From: Deltaproteobacteria bacterium | GTDB lineage: Bacteria > Myxococcota > Myxococcia > Myxococcales > Anaeromyxobacteraceae | Length of the DNA stretch: 64,000 nucleotides | Direction: 5' to 3' | Assembly (NCBI GenBank): GCA_016214955.1 | Contig: JACRMN010000019.1 | Span: 124,001-188,000 of the forward strand | Shown: piece after piece, positions 8,421 through 16,253 of the stretch | How the letters are laid out: every line of letters begins with the position of its first letter | Position numbering within the stretch: position 1 is the first letter of the stretch | Position numbers and translations under genes: made by a program | The notes under the pieces: generated by a model | What the model was told of the DNA's origin: nothing | The model's database searches: none | Seen by the model: only the letters and a program-made list of their open reading frames with translations

Positions 8421-9218
8421 CTAGGCCTTGTCCGTCGGGTTGGCGGCGGGGGCGGCAGGTGCTGCGCCGGCGTCGGCGGGCTTGGCGGCCGGCGCAGCGG
8501 CGGCAGGGGCAGGCGCGGGCGCAGGCGCGGCAGGGGCAGGCGCAGCGGCGGCAGGGGCGCCGGCGGCCGGAGCGGCGGCGGGCGCCGCGGGCTTGGCGGC
8601 GGCAGCGGCCTTGGCCGGCTTCTTCTCCTCCGGCGGCCTGGGCGGCTCGGGCGGCAGGTACTTCGGCGCCGGCGCGTCCCAGCGGCGCGAGTCGATGTGG
8701 GCCCGGACCAGGCTCCCCAGCGGCACGCGCGGGAAGTAGGCGGCCCCCTTCTCGACCTTGTAGACCGGGAAGGGCGCGAGCGGGTCGGCCCAGCGGAAGA
8801 CCAGGTTGCGGACCGAGCGCTGCGTGCCCTCGAACTCGCGGGTGTGCTGGATGGAGCCGGTGGGGCAGGGCTCGACGCAGAGGCCGCAGAACATGCACTT
8901 GGCCTCGTCGATGTCGAACTGCGAGACCACGCGCTGCTTGGGATTCTGCGGGTCCTTGTCGAGCGTGATCTGGATGCAGGCGATGGGGCAGGCGCGCTCG
9001 CAGGCCTGGCAGCCGGTGCAGATGGCGGCGTCCACCTCGAGGAACCCGCGGTAGCGGGCCGGCAGCATGTCCTTCACCGCCACCGGGGTGCGGTCCGGGT
9101 ACTGGGTGGTGATGGGCCGCCGCAGCAGGTGCGACAGCGTGATGGACATGCCGTGCCAGAAGCTCTGGACGGTCCCGGTGATGTTGCCGACGTACTCTCG
9201 TGCGGTGGTGGTGGCCAT
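8421..9218 (-). CDS. nuoI: NADH-quinone oxidoreductase subunit I, first copy, with Ala/Pro tail
   Basis: A 265-residue NuoI. Two [4Fe-4S] ferredoxin motifs are complete: C67, C70, C73, C77 (CTGCQACERACP) and C108, C111, C114, C118 (CMFCGLCVEPCP), matching clusters N6a and N6b that pass electrons to NuoB. The catalytic part ends near residue 190. The remaining 75 residues are an Ala/Pro/Lys low-complexity tail not found in standard NuoI. The start ATG lies 3 bases after the nuoH stop. A second, divergent copy is at 19347-20039 and lacks this tail. Confidence 0.95.
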   Translation of the reverse strand: MATTTAREYVGNITGTVQSFWHGMSITLSHLLRRPITTQYPDRTPVAVKDMLPARYRGFLEVDAAICTGCQACERACPIACIQITLDKDPQNPKQRVVSQFDIDEAKCMFCGLCVEPCPTGSIQHTREFEGTQRSVRNLVFRWADPLAPFPVYKVEKGAAYFPRVPLGSLVRAHIDSRRWDAPAPKYLPPEPPRPPEEKKPAKAAAAAKPAAPAAAPAAGAPAAAAPAPAAPAPAPAPAAAAPAAKPADAGAAPAAPAANPTDKA

Positions 9219-9221
9219 GGG

Positions 9222-10589
9222 TTACCAGTTCGAGAGGTCGATGGCGTCCCCGCGGACGTCGGTGACGTTCTTGAAGACGCGGCGGAAGAAGGCGATGACG
9301 ACGAAGAGCGCGCCCACCGAGAGGGCGACGCCGCTCGCCAGCTCGAGGCCCGGAGCCGCGCCCACACCCAGCTGCCAGAAGAGGGTGAAGATCAGGCAGA
9401 CGAAGCCGATGGGGACCAGGTACTTCCAGGAGAGGGTCATCATCTGGTCGATGCGGATGCGGGGCAGCGTCCAGCGCAGCCAGATGACGACGTTGGCGAG
9501 GAGCAGGGTCTTCACGGCGAAGACCGCCATCGAGACGAGCTGCCAGCCCCACCAGGCGCCGGTGCCCTTGAGGGCGCTGATGGCCGCCGCCGGCATCCCC
9601 GGCACCTGCCAGCCGCCGAAGAAGAGGGTGGTGGCCAGCGCGCTCATCACCCAGATGTTCCCGAACTCGGACATGAAGAAGAGCGCGAAGCGGAAGCCCG
9701 AGTACTCGGAGAGGTAGCCGGCCACCAGCTCCGACTCGGCCTCGGGGAGGTCGAACGGGGTGCGGTTGGCCTCGGCGAGCTGGCTGGTGAAGAGCACGAA
9801 GAAGGCCACCAGCGCCGCCGGGTTGCGGAAGATGAACCAGTCCCAGGGGGCCGCGCCCTGGGCGCGAATGATGTCCTGCATCGACAGCGAGCCCGCCATC
9901 AGCACCGGCACGAAGACCGCCAGGCCGGCGGGGATCTCGTAGGAGACCACCTGGGCGGCGGAGCGCATGCCGCCGAAGAGCGCCCACTTGGAGTTGGAGG
10001 ACCAGCCGGAGATGAGGATGCCCACCACCACCAGGGCGGTGACCGAGGTGATGTAGAAGACGCCGACGTTCAGGTCGGCCATCACCACGCTGTGGCCGAA
10101 GGGCAGCACCACGAAGGTGAGGGCGAAGCCGGTGAGGACGAAGTAGGGGGCGATGCGGAAGAGCAGGCTGTCGGCCTCGGCCGGGACCAGGTCCTCCTTG
10201 AGGAGGAACTTCACGGCGTCGGCCACCCACACCAGGAAGCCGCCCAGGCCCTGGCGGTTGGGGCCGATGCGGCTCTGCATGCGGCCGGCGATGCGCCGCT
10301 CCCACCAGACGCAGATGCCGGAGAAGATGGCGCCGAAGTTGATGAACAGGAAGGCGATGAGCAGCAGCACCACCGCCGTGCCGACGTCGTGGGCCACCGG
10401 ACCGGAGAGGTCGGTGCCCAGGACGTTGCCGAGCCAGCGCAGCGCCAGCGTCACGCCGCCGCCCGAGGGCTCGGCCAGCGGCATCGACAGCAGGATGAGG
10501 ACCGGGAAGAGGAAGGGCACCGTCAGCGCCACCGCCAGGGTGAGCGCCACGAGCCACTTGGGGTCGGACTTGGGCTGGTAGGGAGCCAT
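9222..10589 (-). CDS. nuoH: NADH-quinone oxidoreductase subunit H, first copy
   Basis: A 455-residue NuoH, larger than E. coli NuoH (325) because of extra N-terminal helices. Core motifs are present: ERRIAGRMQSRIGPNRQGLGG (quinone-chamber loop), the EANRTPFDLPEAESELVAGY segment with its conserved acidic residues, and LRWTLPRIRIDQ near the C-terminus. NuoH forms the roof of the quinone cavity and the first half-channel. Its ATG overlaps the nuoD stop by one base (TAATG on the coding strand), so translation of the two is coupled. This junction also settles the start. Confidence 0.95.
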   Translation of the reverse strand: MAPYQPKSDPKWLVALTLAVALTVPFLFPVLILLSMPLAEPSGGGVTLALRWLGNVLGTDLSGPVAHDVGTAVVLLLIAFLFINFGAIFSGICVWWERRIAGRMQSRIGPNRQGLGGFLVWVADAVKFLLKEDLVPAEADSLLFRIAPYFVLTGFALTFVVLPFGHSVVMADLNVGVFYITSVTALVVVGILISGWSSNSKWALFGGMRSAAQVVSYEIPAGLAVFVPVLMAGSLSMQDIIRAQGAAPWDWFIFRNPAALVAFFVLFTSQLAEANRTPFDLPEAESELVAGYLSEYSGFRFALFFMSEFGNIWVMSALATTLFFGGWQVPGMPAAAISALKGTGAWWGWQLVSMAVFAVKTLLLANVVIWLRWTLPRIRIDQMMTLSWKYLVPIGFVCLIFTLFWQLGVGAAPGLELASGVALSVGALFVVIAFFRRVFKNVTDVRGDAIDLSNW

Positions 10590-11728
10590 TAGCGGTCGAT
10601 CTCCGGCGCCACCACGTCGAGCGACGCGATGAGGGCCACCAGGTCGGCGATCATCATCCCCGGCGAGATGTCCTCGATGATGCCCATCGCCAGGTAGCTG
10701 CCCGTCCGGGCACGGACCCGGTAGGCCTTGTCGGTGCCGTCGGACACCACGTAGTACGCCATCTCCCCGCGGGCCGACTCGACGCGGGACAGCGCCTCGC
10801 CCGCCTCGGGCTTGGGCTTGCGCTGCACCTTGGCCATGATCTCGCCCTCGGGCATCCGCTCCAGCGCCTGGCGCACGATGAGCGAGGACTGCTTCATCTC
10901 CAGGATGCGCACGTGGTACCGGTCGAAGGCGTCGCCCACGGTGCCGGCCAGGCCCTTGCCCACCGGGACGTCGAACTTGAAGTCCTTGTAGGCGCCGTAG
11001 GGCGCGTCGCGGCGCAGGTCCCAGTCCACGCCCGAGCCGCGCAGGTTCGGGCCCACCAGGCCGTAGTCGATGGCCAGCTCGCGGGGGATGACCGCCACCG
11101 AGCCGAGCCGCTTCAGGTAGATCTCGTTGTAGGTGATGAGCCGGTCGAACTCGGTGAGCATCGACTCGAAGTGATCGAGGAAGGCCAGGACCTGGTCCTT
11201 CCAGCCGGTCGGCATGTCGAAGGCCACGCCGCCGATGCGGTGGTAGTTGTAGGTGAGCCGCGCGCCGCAGAGCGCCTCGATGAGGTCGTTGATGCGCTCC
11301 CGCTCGCGCAGCGCGTGCACCAGCGGGGTGGTGGCGCCGATGTCGGTGGCCATGGTGCCCACCGAGACCAGGTGGCTGGCGATGCGGCACAGCTCGCAGG
11401 AGGCGGCCCGCAGGTACTGGGCGCGGGCCGGCACCTCCACCTTGAGCAGCTTCTCCACCGCGATCGCGTACCCCTCGTTGGCGAACATGGCCGCCACGTA
11501 GTCGATGCGATCGGTGTAGGGCATGAAGCCCGGGTACCCGGTCACCTCGCCGATCTTCTCGATGGAGCGGTGCAGGTAGCCGACGTCGGGGATGGCCTTC
11601 TTCATCACCTCGCCGTCGGTGTCGACGATGAAGTTGATGACGCCGTGGGTCGAGGGGTGCTGCGGCCCGAAGTTGAGCAGCATCTCCTCGCCGGTGTGGC
11701 CCGCCCTGCGCAGGATGAGCTTGGACAT
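10589..11728 (-). CDS. nuoD: NADH-quinone oxidoreductase subunit D, first copy
   Basis: A 379-residue NuoD (49 kDa, hydrogenase-large-subunit-like). The N-terminal [13 protein letters not shown] motif carries the His of the quinone head-group site, and GYLHRSIEK and MPYTDRIDY follow as in the family. It is somewhat shorter than usual NuoD (about 400). It is 13 bases after nuoC and overlaps nuoH by one base. It works in the peripheral arm next to cluster N2 of NuoB. The second copy at 14991-16229 differs in many conserved-loop details, so the pair is an old duplication or of separate origin. Confidence 0.95.
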   Translation of the reverse strand: MSKLILRRAGHTGEEMLLNFGPQHPSTHGVINFIVDTDGEVMKKAIPDVGYLHRSIEKIGEVTGYPGFMPYTDRIDYVAAMFANEGYAIAVEKLLKVEVPARAQYLRAASCELCRIASHLVSVGTMATDIGATTPLVHALRERERINDLIEALCGARLTYNYHRIGGVAFDMPTGWKDQVLAFLDHFESMLTEFDRLITYNEIYLKRLGSVAVIPRELAIDYGLVGPNLRGSGVDWDLRRDAPYGAYKDFKFDVPVGKGLAGTVGDAFDRYHVRILEMKQSSLIVRQALERMPEGEIMAKVQRKPKPEAGEALSRVESARGEMAYYVVSDGTDKAYRVRARTGSYLAMGIIEDISPGMMIADLVALIASLDVVAPEIDR

Positions 11729-11741
11729 GGTGGGTGGGCTC

Positions 11742-12356
11742 CTAGGCCTTGGGGGCAGCCGGCGGAGCGGCCGGGGCAGGGGGGGCGGCCGCGGCAGGCG
11801 GCGGGGGAGGGGGCCGGTTCCGGGCGGCCGCCGCGATCTTCACCTCGTCGAGCCGGCGCAGCTCCACCAGCGGGTTCTCGCGGATGTTGGGGATGCCGTG
11901 GTAGCCGCCGGCCTCCTGGTAGTCCTTGCGCAGCGGGTGGCCCACCCAGTCGTCGGGAAGGAGCACGCGGCGCAGGTCGGGGTGGCCGGTGAAGGAGACG
12001 CCGAAGAGGTCGTAGACCTCGCGCTCCATCCAGTTGGCCGCCTTCCAGACGCCCTCCACCGAGGGCACCACCGGGGCGGCGCGATCGGCCTCGACCTTGA
12101 GGACGATGCCGTGCCGGTGCTTGTACGAGAACAGGTGGTAGACGACCTCGATGACGTTCTTCTTGGGCCAGTCCACCGCGGTCAGGTCCTGGCAGAAGTC
12201 GAGCTCGAGGCCGGCGGTGGCCTTGAGGAAGCGGCACACCTCCACCAGCGCATCGGCCTTGACCACCGCGAAGGGGTCGATCTTGGGCTCGGAGAGCGGG
12301 CCGACCGCCTCCCCGAACTTCGCCTTGAGCCGCTCGTGGATCTCCGTGGGCGTCAT
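11742..12356 (-). CDS. nuoC: NADH-quinone oxidoreductase subunit C, first copy, with Pro/Ala tail
   Basis: A 204-residue NuoC (30 kDa subunit). The signature [22 protein letters not shown] is followed by [10 protein letters not shown], both diagnostic. The last roughly 28 residues are Pro and Ala with little else, a low-complexity extension similar in kind to the tail on NuoI of the same operon. The gene lies 9 bases after nuoB. It forms the scaffold of the quinone-binding module with NuoB and NuoD. Confidence 0.95.
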   Translation of the reverse strand: MTPTEIHERLKAKFGEAVGPLSEPKIDPFAVVKADALVEVCRFLKATAGLELDFCQDLTAVDWPKKNVIEVVYHLFSYKHRHGIVLKVEADRAAPVVPSVEGVWKAANWMEREVYDLFGVSFTGHPDLRRVLLPDDWVGHPLRKDYQEAGGYHGIPNIRENPLVELRRLDEVKIAAAARNRPPPPPPAAAAPPAPAAPPAAPKA

Positions 12357-12365
12357 GGTTCCTCG

Positions 12366-12884
12366 CTAGGCGGCGGTCGGGCGGCGGCGCTTGTCCTTCC
12401 AGCGCTCGCGCATCACCAGGTCCTGGAGCCGCAGGAAGCCCTCGGTGAGGGCCTCGGGGCGCGGCGGGCAGCCGGGCACGTAGACGTCGACCGGGATCAT
12501 CTTGTCGACGCCCTTGCACACCGAGTAGGCCAGCTGGAACAGGCCGCCGCAGTTGGCGCAGGAGCCCATGCTGATGACGTACTTGGGCTCCGACATCTGG
12601 TCGTAGAGGAGCTTGCAGCGCTCGGCCATCTTGTAGGTGAGCGTGCCGGCCACGATCATGAAGTCGGACTGGCGCGGGCTGGCGCGGAACACGGCGCCGA
12701 AGCGGTCCAGGTCGGCCCGGGGGCCGCCGGTCTGCATGAGCTCGATGCCGCAGCAGGCCAGGCCGAAGAGCAGGTAGTGGAGCGAGTTGGTGCGGGCCAG
12801 GTTGATGAGCCGGTCGAGCTCGCTGGTGTGCGCCAGCATCACCTCGCCGCCCAGGTTCTGGTCCATGTTGTCGCGCGAAGCCAT
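12366..12884 (-). CDS. nuoB: NADH-quinone oxidoreductase subunit B, first copy
   Basis: A 172-residue NuoB. The four cysteines of the terminal [4Fe-4S] cluster N2 are visible: the tandem pair C44-C45 (ACCGIELM), C109 (MGSCANCGG) and C139 (PGCPPRP). The SPRQSDF motif is also conserved. It hands electrons to quinone in the pocket shared with NuoD and NuoH. The gene begins 60 bases after nuoA, the largest gap in the operon. It differs strongly from the second NuoB at 13902-14438 (roughly half the aligned positions by eye). Confidence 0.96.
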   Translation of the reverse strand: MASRDNMDQNLGGEVMLAHTSELDRLINLARTNSLHYLLFGLACCGIELMQTGGPRADLDRFGAVFRASPRQSDFMIVAGTLTYKMAERCKLLYDQMSEPKYVISMGSCANCGGLFQLAYSVCKGVDKMIPVDVYVPGCPPRPEALTEGFLRLQDLVMRERWKDKRRRPTAA

Positions 12885-12944
12885 GGGTACTCCTCCGTCT
12901 CTCGCGTTCTGGTAGGCCCCTGCGGCGGGCCGGCGCGCCCGCCC

Positions 12945-13376
12945 CTAGGCGGCCTTCTTCCCCGGCTGGGCCGGGGCGTCGTCCACCCGCGCCAGCTTCT
13001 TCACCCATTCCAGGTCCCCGTGGATCCAGATCCAGACCAGGCCCAGGGCGAGGATGAAGATGAAGACCAGGAGCTCAGCGAGGGCCACGAGGCCCATCGT
13101 CGGCGACAGGGCGATCCAGCGCTTGTAGACCGCAACCACCGGGAAGGTGAGGGCCAGCTCCACCTCGAAGATCACGAAGACCAGGGCGATGAGGTAGAAG
13201 CGCGGGTTGAAGTTGAACCAGGCGGACCCGATGGGCAGCTCGCCGCACTCGTAGATGATGGATTTCTGCGGACTTGGGAGCTTCGGACCGGCGATCTGGC
13301 CGAGGGTGATGGCCCCGAACGCGAAGGCGACGGCCATGACCGCGAAGGCGGCGACGGCACCAAACTCGAAACCCAC
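12945..13376 (-). CDS. nuoA: NADH-quinone oxidoreductase subunit A, first copy, first gene of operon
   Basis: A 143-residue NuoA with three membrane helices and the typical loop YECGELPIGSAWFNFNPRFYLIAL, whose Cys lies at the quinone-channel entrance. Start GTG at 13376 is supported by a strong Shine-Dalgarno GGAGGT at 13383-13388. It is the first gene of the nuoABCDHIJKLMN operon, which lacks nuoE, nuoF and nuoG. Such 11-subunit forms in other bacteria take electrons from ferredoxin, flavodoxin or another adaptor instead of NADH; which applies here is unknown. Confidence 0.95.
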   Translation of the reverse strand: MGFEFGAVAAFAVMAVAFAFGAITLGQIAGPKLPSPQKSIIYECGELPIGSAWFNFNPRFYLIALVFVIFEVELALTFPVVAVYKRWIALSPTMGLVALAELLVFIFILALGLVWIWIHGDLEWVKKLARVDDAPAQPGKKAA

Positions 13377-13419
13377 GGGGGACCTCCGAGCGCAGGGGTG
13401 ATGGGGAAGGCGGCGCAGC

Positions 13420-13470
13420 GAATAATCCAGATGGGGCTAGCTTGTCAAGCGTCGATTTCCATTTGACAAA
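13420..13470. promoter_or_regulatory. Divergent promoter region of the two nuo operons with an inverted TTGACAA repeat
   Basis: TTGTCAA at 13442-13448 and TTGACAA at 13463-13469 form a perfect 7-bp inverted repeat 14 bp apart. Read outward, each contains a consensus -35 TTGACA, one for each operon. For the minus strand a possible -10 GATTAT lies 15 bp downstream of its TTGACA (spacing on the short side). For the plus strand no good -10 is visible at 16-18 bp. The arrangement could be two back-to-back promoters, or an operator controlling both operons together. Confidence 0.5.
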
Positions 13471-13536
13471 AGTCGCCGAAATGGGGAGACAGGTGCCCCG
13501 CATTCCGGCTCCAGGACCTTTTCGGCAGGCGAGAGA

Positions 13537-13899
13537 ATGACGCCACTCGAGTCCTACTTCCCCCTGGCTGTGGTCTTCGCCCTGGCCCTGGTTCTGGGCC
13601 TCGCCCTGGTCGGTCTGGCCGCGCTCCTCGGACCCAGACGCCCCAGTCGGGTCAAGGAGGCGCCGTTCGAGTGCGGATCCGACCCCGTCGGCGACGCCCG
13701 CGGGCGCTTCGGCGTGAAGTTCTACGTCATCGCGCTACTGTTCGTCGTGTTCGACATCGAGGCCGTCTTCATCTACCCGTGGGCCGTCCAGGTCCGGGAG
13801 CTGGGCTGGAACGGCTTCGCCACGATGGCGGTGTTCGCCGCCACGCTGGTCGCGGGCCTGGCCTACGTGTGGAAGAAGGGCGCCCTGGACTGGGAGTGA
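13537..13899 (+). CDS. nuoA: NADH-quinone oxidoreductase subunit A, second copy
   Basis: A 120-residue NuoA with three helices and the conserved loop FECGSDPVGDARGRFGVKFYVIALLFVVFDIEA (key residues: ECG near 46-48, KFYVIA, FDIE). It is closer to the Thermus/Geobacter form than the first copy. It opens the second, plus-strand operon nuoA-B-C-D-G-H-I. The ATG at 13537 has only a weak purine-rich upstream region (GGCGAGAGA). nuoB2 begins two bases after its stop codon. Confidence 0.94.
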   Translation: MTPLESYFPLAVVFALALVLGLALVGLAALLGPRRPSRVKEAPFECGSDPVGDARGRFGVKFYVIALLFVVFDIEAVFIYPWAVQVRELGWNGFATMAVFAATLVAGLAYVWKKGALDWE

Positions 13900-13901
13900 G
13901 C

Positions 13902-14438
13902 ATGCCGTCCGAGATCGACATCGTCCCCGCCGTCACCACCCGCCGCGAGGAGGCCCAGGGCTTCTTCGAGGGGCTGGTCTCCAAGAGCCTGGGCTGGGCC
14001 CGCAAGAACTCGCTCTGGCAGTACCCCTTCGTCACCGCCTGCTGCGGCATGGAGTACATGTCCGTGGCCTCGGCCCGCTACGACATCGCCCGCTTCGGCG
14101 CCGAGGTGCCGCGCTTCTCGCCGCGCCAGGCCGACCTGCTGCTCGTGGTGGGGACCATCAACTGCAAGCAGGGGCCGGTGCTGAAGCGCATCTACGAGCA
14201 GATGGCCGAGCCGAAGTGGGTCATCGCCTTCGGCGTCTGCGCCTCCTCCGGCGGCTTCTACGACAACTACGCCACGGTGCAGGGCATCGACCGGCTGGTG
14301 CCGGTGGACGTCTACATCCCCGGCTGCCCGCCGCGGCCGGAGCAGGTGCTGGACGGTCTCATCCTGCTCCAGAAGAAGGTCCAGGCGCAGCAGCACAAGC
14401 TCATCGACCGCGTCCCGGCGCTCGCCGCCGGCAAGTAG
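13902..14438 (+). CDS. nuoB: NADH-quinone oxidoreductase subunit B, second copy
   Basis: A 178-residue NuoB with all N2 cluster ligands: C47-C48 (TACCGMEYM), C113 (GVCASSGG) and C142 (PGCPPRP). Features such as DIARFGAEVPRFSPRQADLL place it in the typical NADH-dependent complex I group, unlike copy 1. The start ATG at 13902 follows the nuoA2 stop by two bases. An upstream in-frame extension in the nuoA2 region has no recognisable content and was not used. Confidence 0.95.
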   Translation: MPSEIDIVPAVTTRREEAQGFFEGLVSKSLGWARKNSLWQYPFVTACCGMEYMSVASARYDIARFGAEVPRFSPRQADLLLVVGTINCKQGPVLKRIYEQMAEPKWVIAFGVCASSGGFYDNYATVQGIDRLVPVDVYIPGCPPRPEQVLDGLILLQKKVQAQQHKLIDRVPALAAGK

Positions 14439-14447
14439 GAGGCCCCC

Positions 14448-14972
14448 TTGTCCCAGGCCGCCGCCGAGGCCCTGCTGGCGAAGTTCCCCGACGACGTCTC
14501 CCGCGCCCCGCAGGGCCCGGGCGGCGACGACCTGGTCTTCGTGAAGAAGGAGCGGATCGCCGAGGTCTGCCGGTTCCTCAAGGAGGACCCGGCCCTGCGC
14601 TTCAACATGGCCCCTTACGTCACCGCGGTGGACTACCTGGGCCAGGAGCCGCGCTTCGAGGTGGTCTACAACCTCTACTCCTCGTCGCTGAACCACCGGC
14701 TGCGGCTGCGGGTGAAGGTCCCGGAGAGCGACCTCACCGTGCCCACGGTCTGCGGGGTGTGGCGCGGGGCCGACTGGTTCGAGCGCTACTGCTACGACAT
14801 GTACGGGATCACCTTCCCGGGCCACCCCGACCACCGCCGCCTCTTCATGTACGACGAGTTCGTCGGCCACCCCCTGCGCAAGGACTACCCGCTGCGCGGC
14901 CGCCAGCCGCTGACCAGCGAGCGGGACGTCCCCGAGCTCCTCCGCGGGCCCGGTCCCGAGAGCCGCGACTAG
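14448..14972 (+). CDS. nuoC: NADH-quinone oxidoreductase subunit C, second copy
   Basis: A 174-residue NuoC with the signature WFERYCYDMYGITFPGHPDHRR and [17 protein letters not shown]. It starts at TTG 14448, supported by AGGAGG five bases upstream, 9 bases after nuoB2. It lacks the Pro/Ala tail of copy 1. It is a separate polypeptide, not fused with NuoD as in E. coli. Confidence 0.94.
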   Translation: MSQAAAEALLAKFPDDVSRAPQGPGGDDLVFVKKERIAEVCRFLKEDPALRFNMAPYVTAVDYLGQEPRFEVVYNLYSSSLNHRLRLRVKVPESDLTVPTVCGVWRGADWFERYCYDMYGITFPGHPDHRRLFMYDEFVGHPLRKDYPLRGRQPLTSERDVPELLRGPGPESRD

Positions 14973-14990
14973 CGCCCCGGAGCGAACGAC

Positions 14991-16229
14991 ATGAGCACGC
15001 ACTCCCTCGGCCCCTCCGAGTCGACCCCGCCCCTGGGCCAGCAGGCCCTCGACGCCGGCCTCGACTCCCAGGAGATGATCGTCAACCTGGGCCCGTCGCA
15101 CCCCGCCACCCACGGCACCTGCCGCCTGGTGGTGGCCCTCGACGGCGAGAACATCCGCAAGATGCGGGTGGACATCGGCTTCCTGCACCGCGGCTTCGAG
15201 AAGAGCTGCGAGAGCGTCACCTGGGGGCAGGTGTTCCCCTACACCGACCGGCTCAACTACGTGTCGTCGACGATGAACAACGTCGGCTTCGCGCTGGCGG
15301 TGGAGAAGCTCTGCGCGCTCCAGGTGCCGGACCGGGCCCAGTACCTCCGGGTGGTGGCCTCCGAGATGCACCGCATCTGCGACCACCTCACCATGGTGGG
15401 CGCCATGGGCCTCGAGCTCGGCGCCATGACCGCCTTCCTCTACGCGGTCGAGGCCCGCGACCTGATGTGGGACCGGCTCACCGAGCTCTGCGGCGCCCGG
15501 CTCACCTCCAACTACGTGCGCGTGGGCGGCGTGGCCCGCGACCTGCCCGACGGCTGGGTCGAGAAGACGCTGGCCACCCTCGACAGGACCGCCGAGCTCC
15601 GCGACACCATCGACAAGCTCCTCACCCGCAACCGCATCTTCATGGACCGCACCCGCGGCGTGGCCACGGTCTCCCGCGAGGATGCCTGCGAGTACGGCTA
15701 CACCGGCCCCTGCCTGCGGGCCTCGGGCGAGCCCTACGACGTGCGCAAGGCGGCGCCCTACCTGGTGTACGACCGGCTGGAGTTCGACGTGCCGGTGGGC
15801 ACCCGCGGCGACAACTTCGACCGCTACCTGATGCGGATGGAGGAGATGAAGCAGTCGGACCGCATCCTGCGCCAGTGCTTCCAGAAGATGGAGCCGGGCG
15901 ACATCGCCGTCCGCGACTTCCGCTACGTGCTGCCGCCCAAGCCGCTGGTCTACGGGACCATCGAGGGCGTGATGGCCCACTTCAAGCTGGTGATGGAGGG
16001 CATCCAGGTGCCGGCCGGCGAGGTCTACTCCTACACCGAGGCCGCCAACGGCGAGCTGGGCTTCTACCTGGTCTCCGACGGCAGCGGCCGGCCCTACAAG
16101 ATCGGCCTGCGGGCCCCGGGCTGGCCCATGGTGGCCTCGATGCCGGTGGTGCTGAAGGACGCGCTCCTGGCCGACCTGGTCCCCACCTTCGACACCTTCA
16201 ACATGATCGGCGGCGAGGTGGAGCAGTAG
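14991..16229 (+). CDS. nuoD: NADH-quinone oxidoreductase subunit D, second copy
   Basis: A 412-residue NuoD. The N-terminal VNLGPSHPATHGTCR motif carries the quinone-site His, followed by GFLHRGFEKSCES and FPYTDRLNY. The C-terminus ends with the family motif PTFDTFNMIGGEVEQ-like (here DTFNMIGGEVEQ). Length is typical. The gene is 18 bases after nuoC2 and 24 before nuoG. It differs from copy 1 by about 30 extra residues and a longer C-terminus. Confidence 0.95.
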   Translation: MSTHSLGPSESTPPLGQQALDAGLDSQEMIVNLGPSHPATHGTCRLVVALDGENIRKMRVDIGFLHRGFEKSCESVTWGQVFPYTDRLNYVSSTMNNVGFALAVEKLCALQVPDRAQYLRVVASEMHRICDHLTMVGAMGLELGAMTAFLYAVEARDLMWDRLTELCGARLTSNYVRVGGVARDLPDGWVEKTLATLDRTAELRDTIDKLLTRNRIFMDRTRGVATVSREDACEYGYTGPCLRASGEPYDVRKAAPYLVYDRLEFDVPVGTRGDNFDRYLMRMEEMKQSDRILRQCFQKMEPGDIAVRDFRYVLPPKPLVYGTIEGVMAHFKLVMEGIQVPAGEVYSYTEAANGELGFYLVSDGSGRPYKIGLRAPGWPMVASMPVVLKDALLADLVPTFDTFNMIGGEVEQ

Positions 16230-16253
16230 CTCCGCCGCCTCCACGGAGAACCC

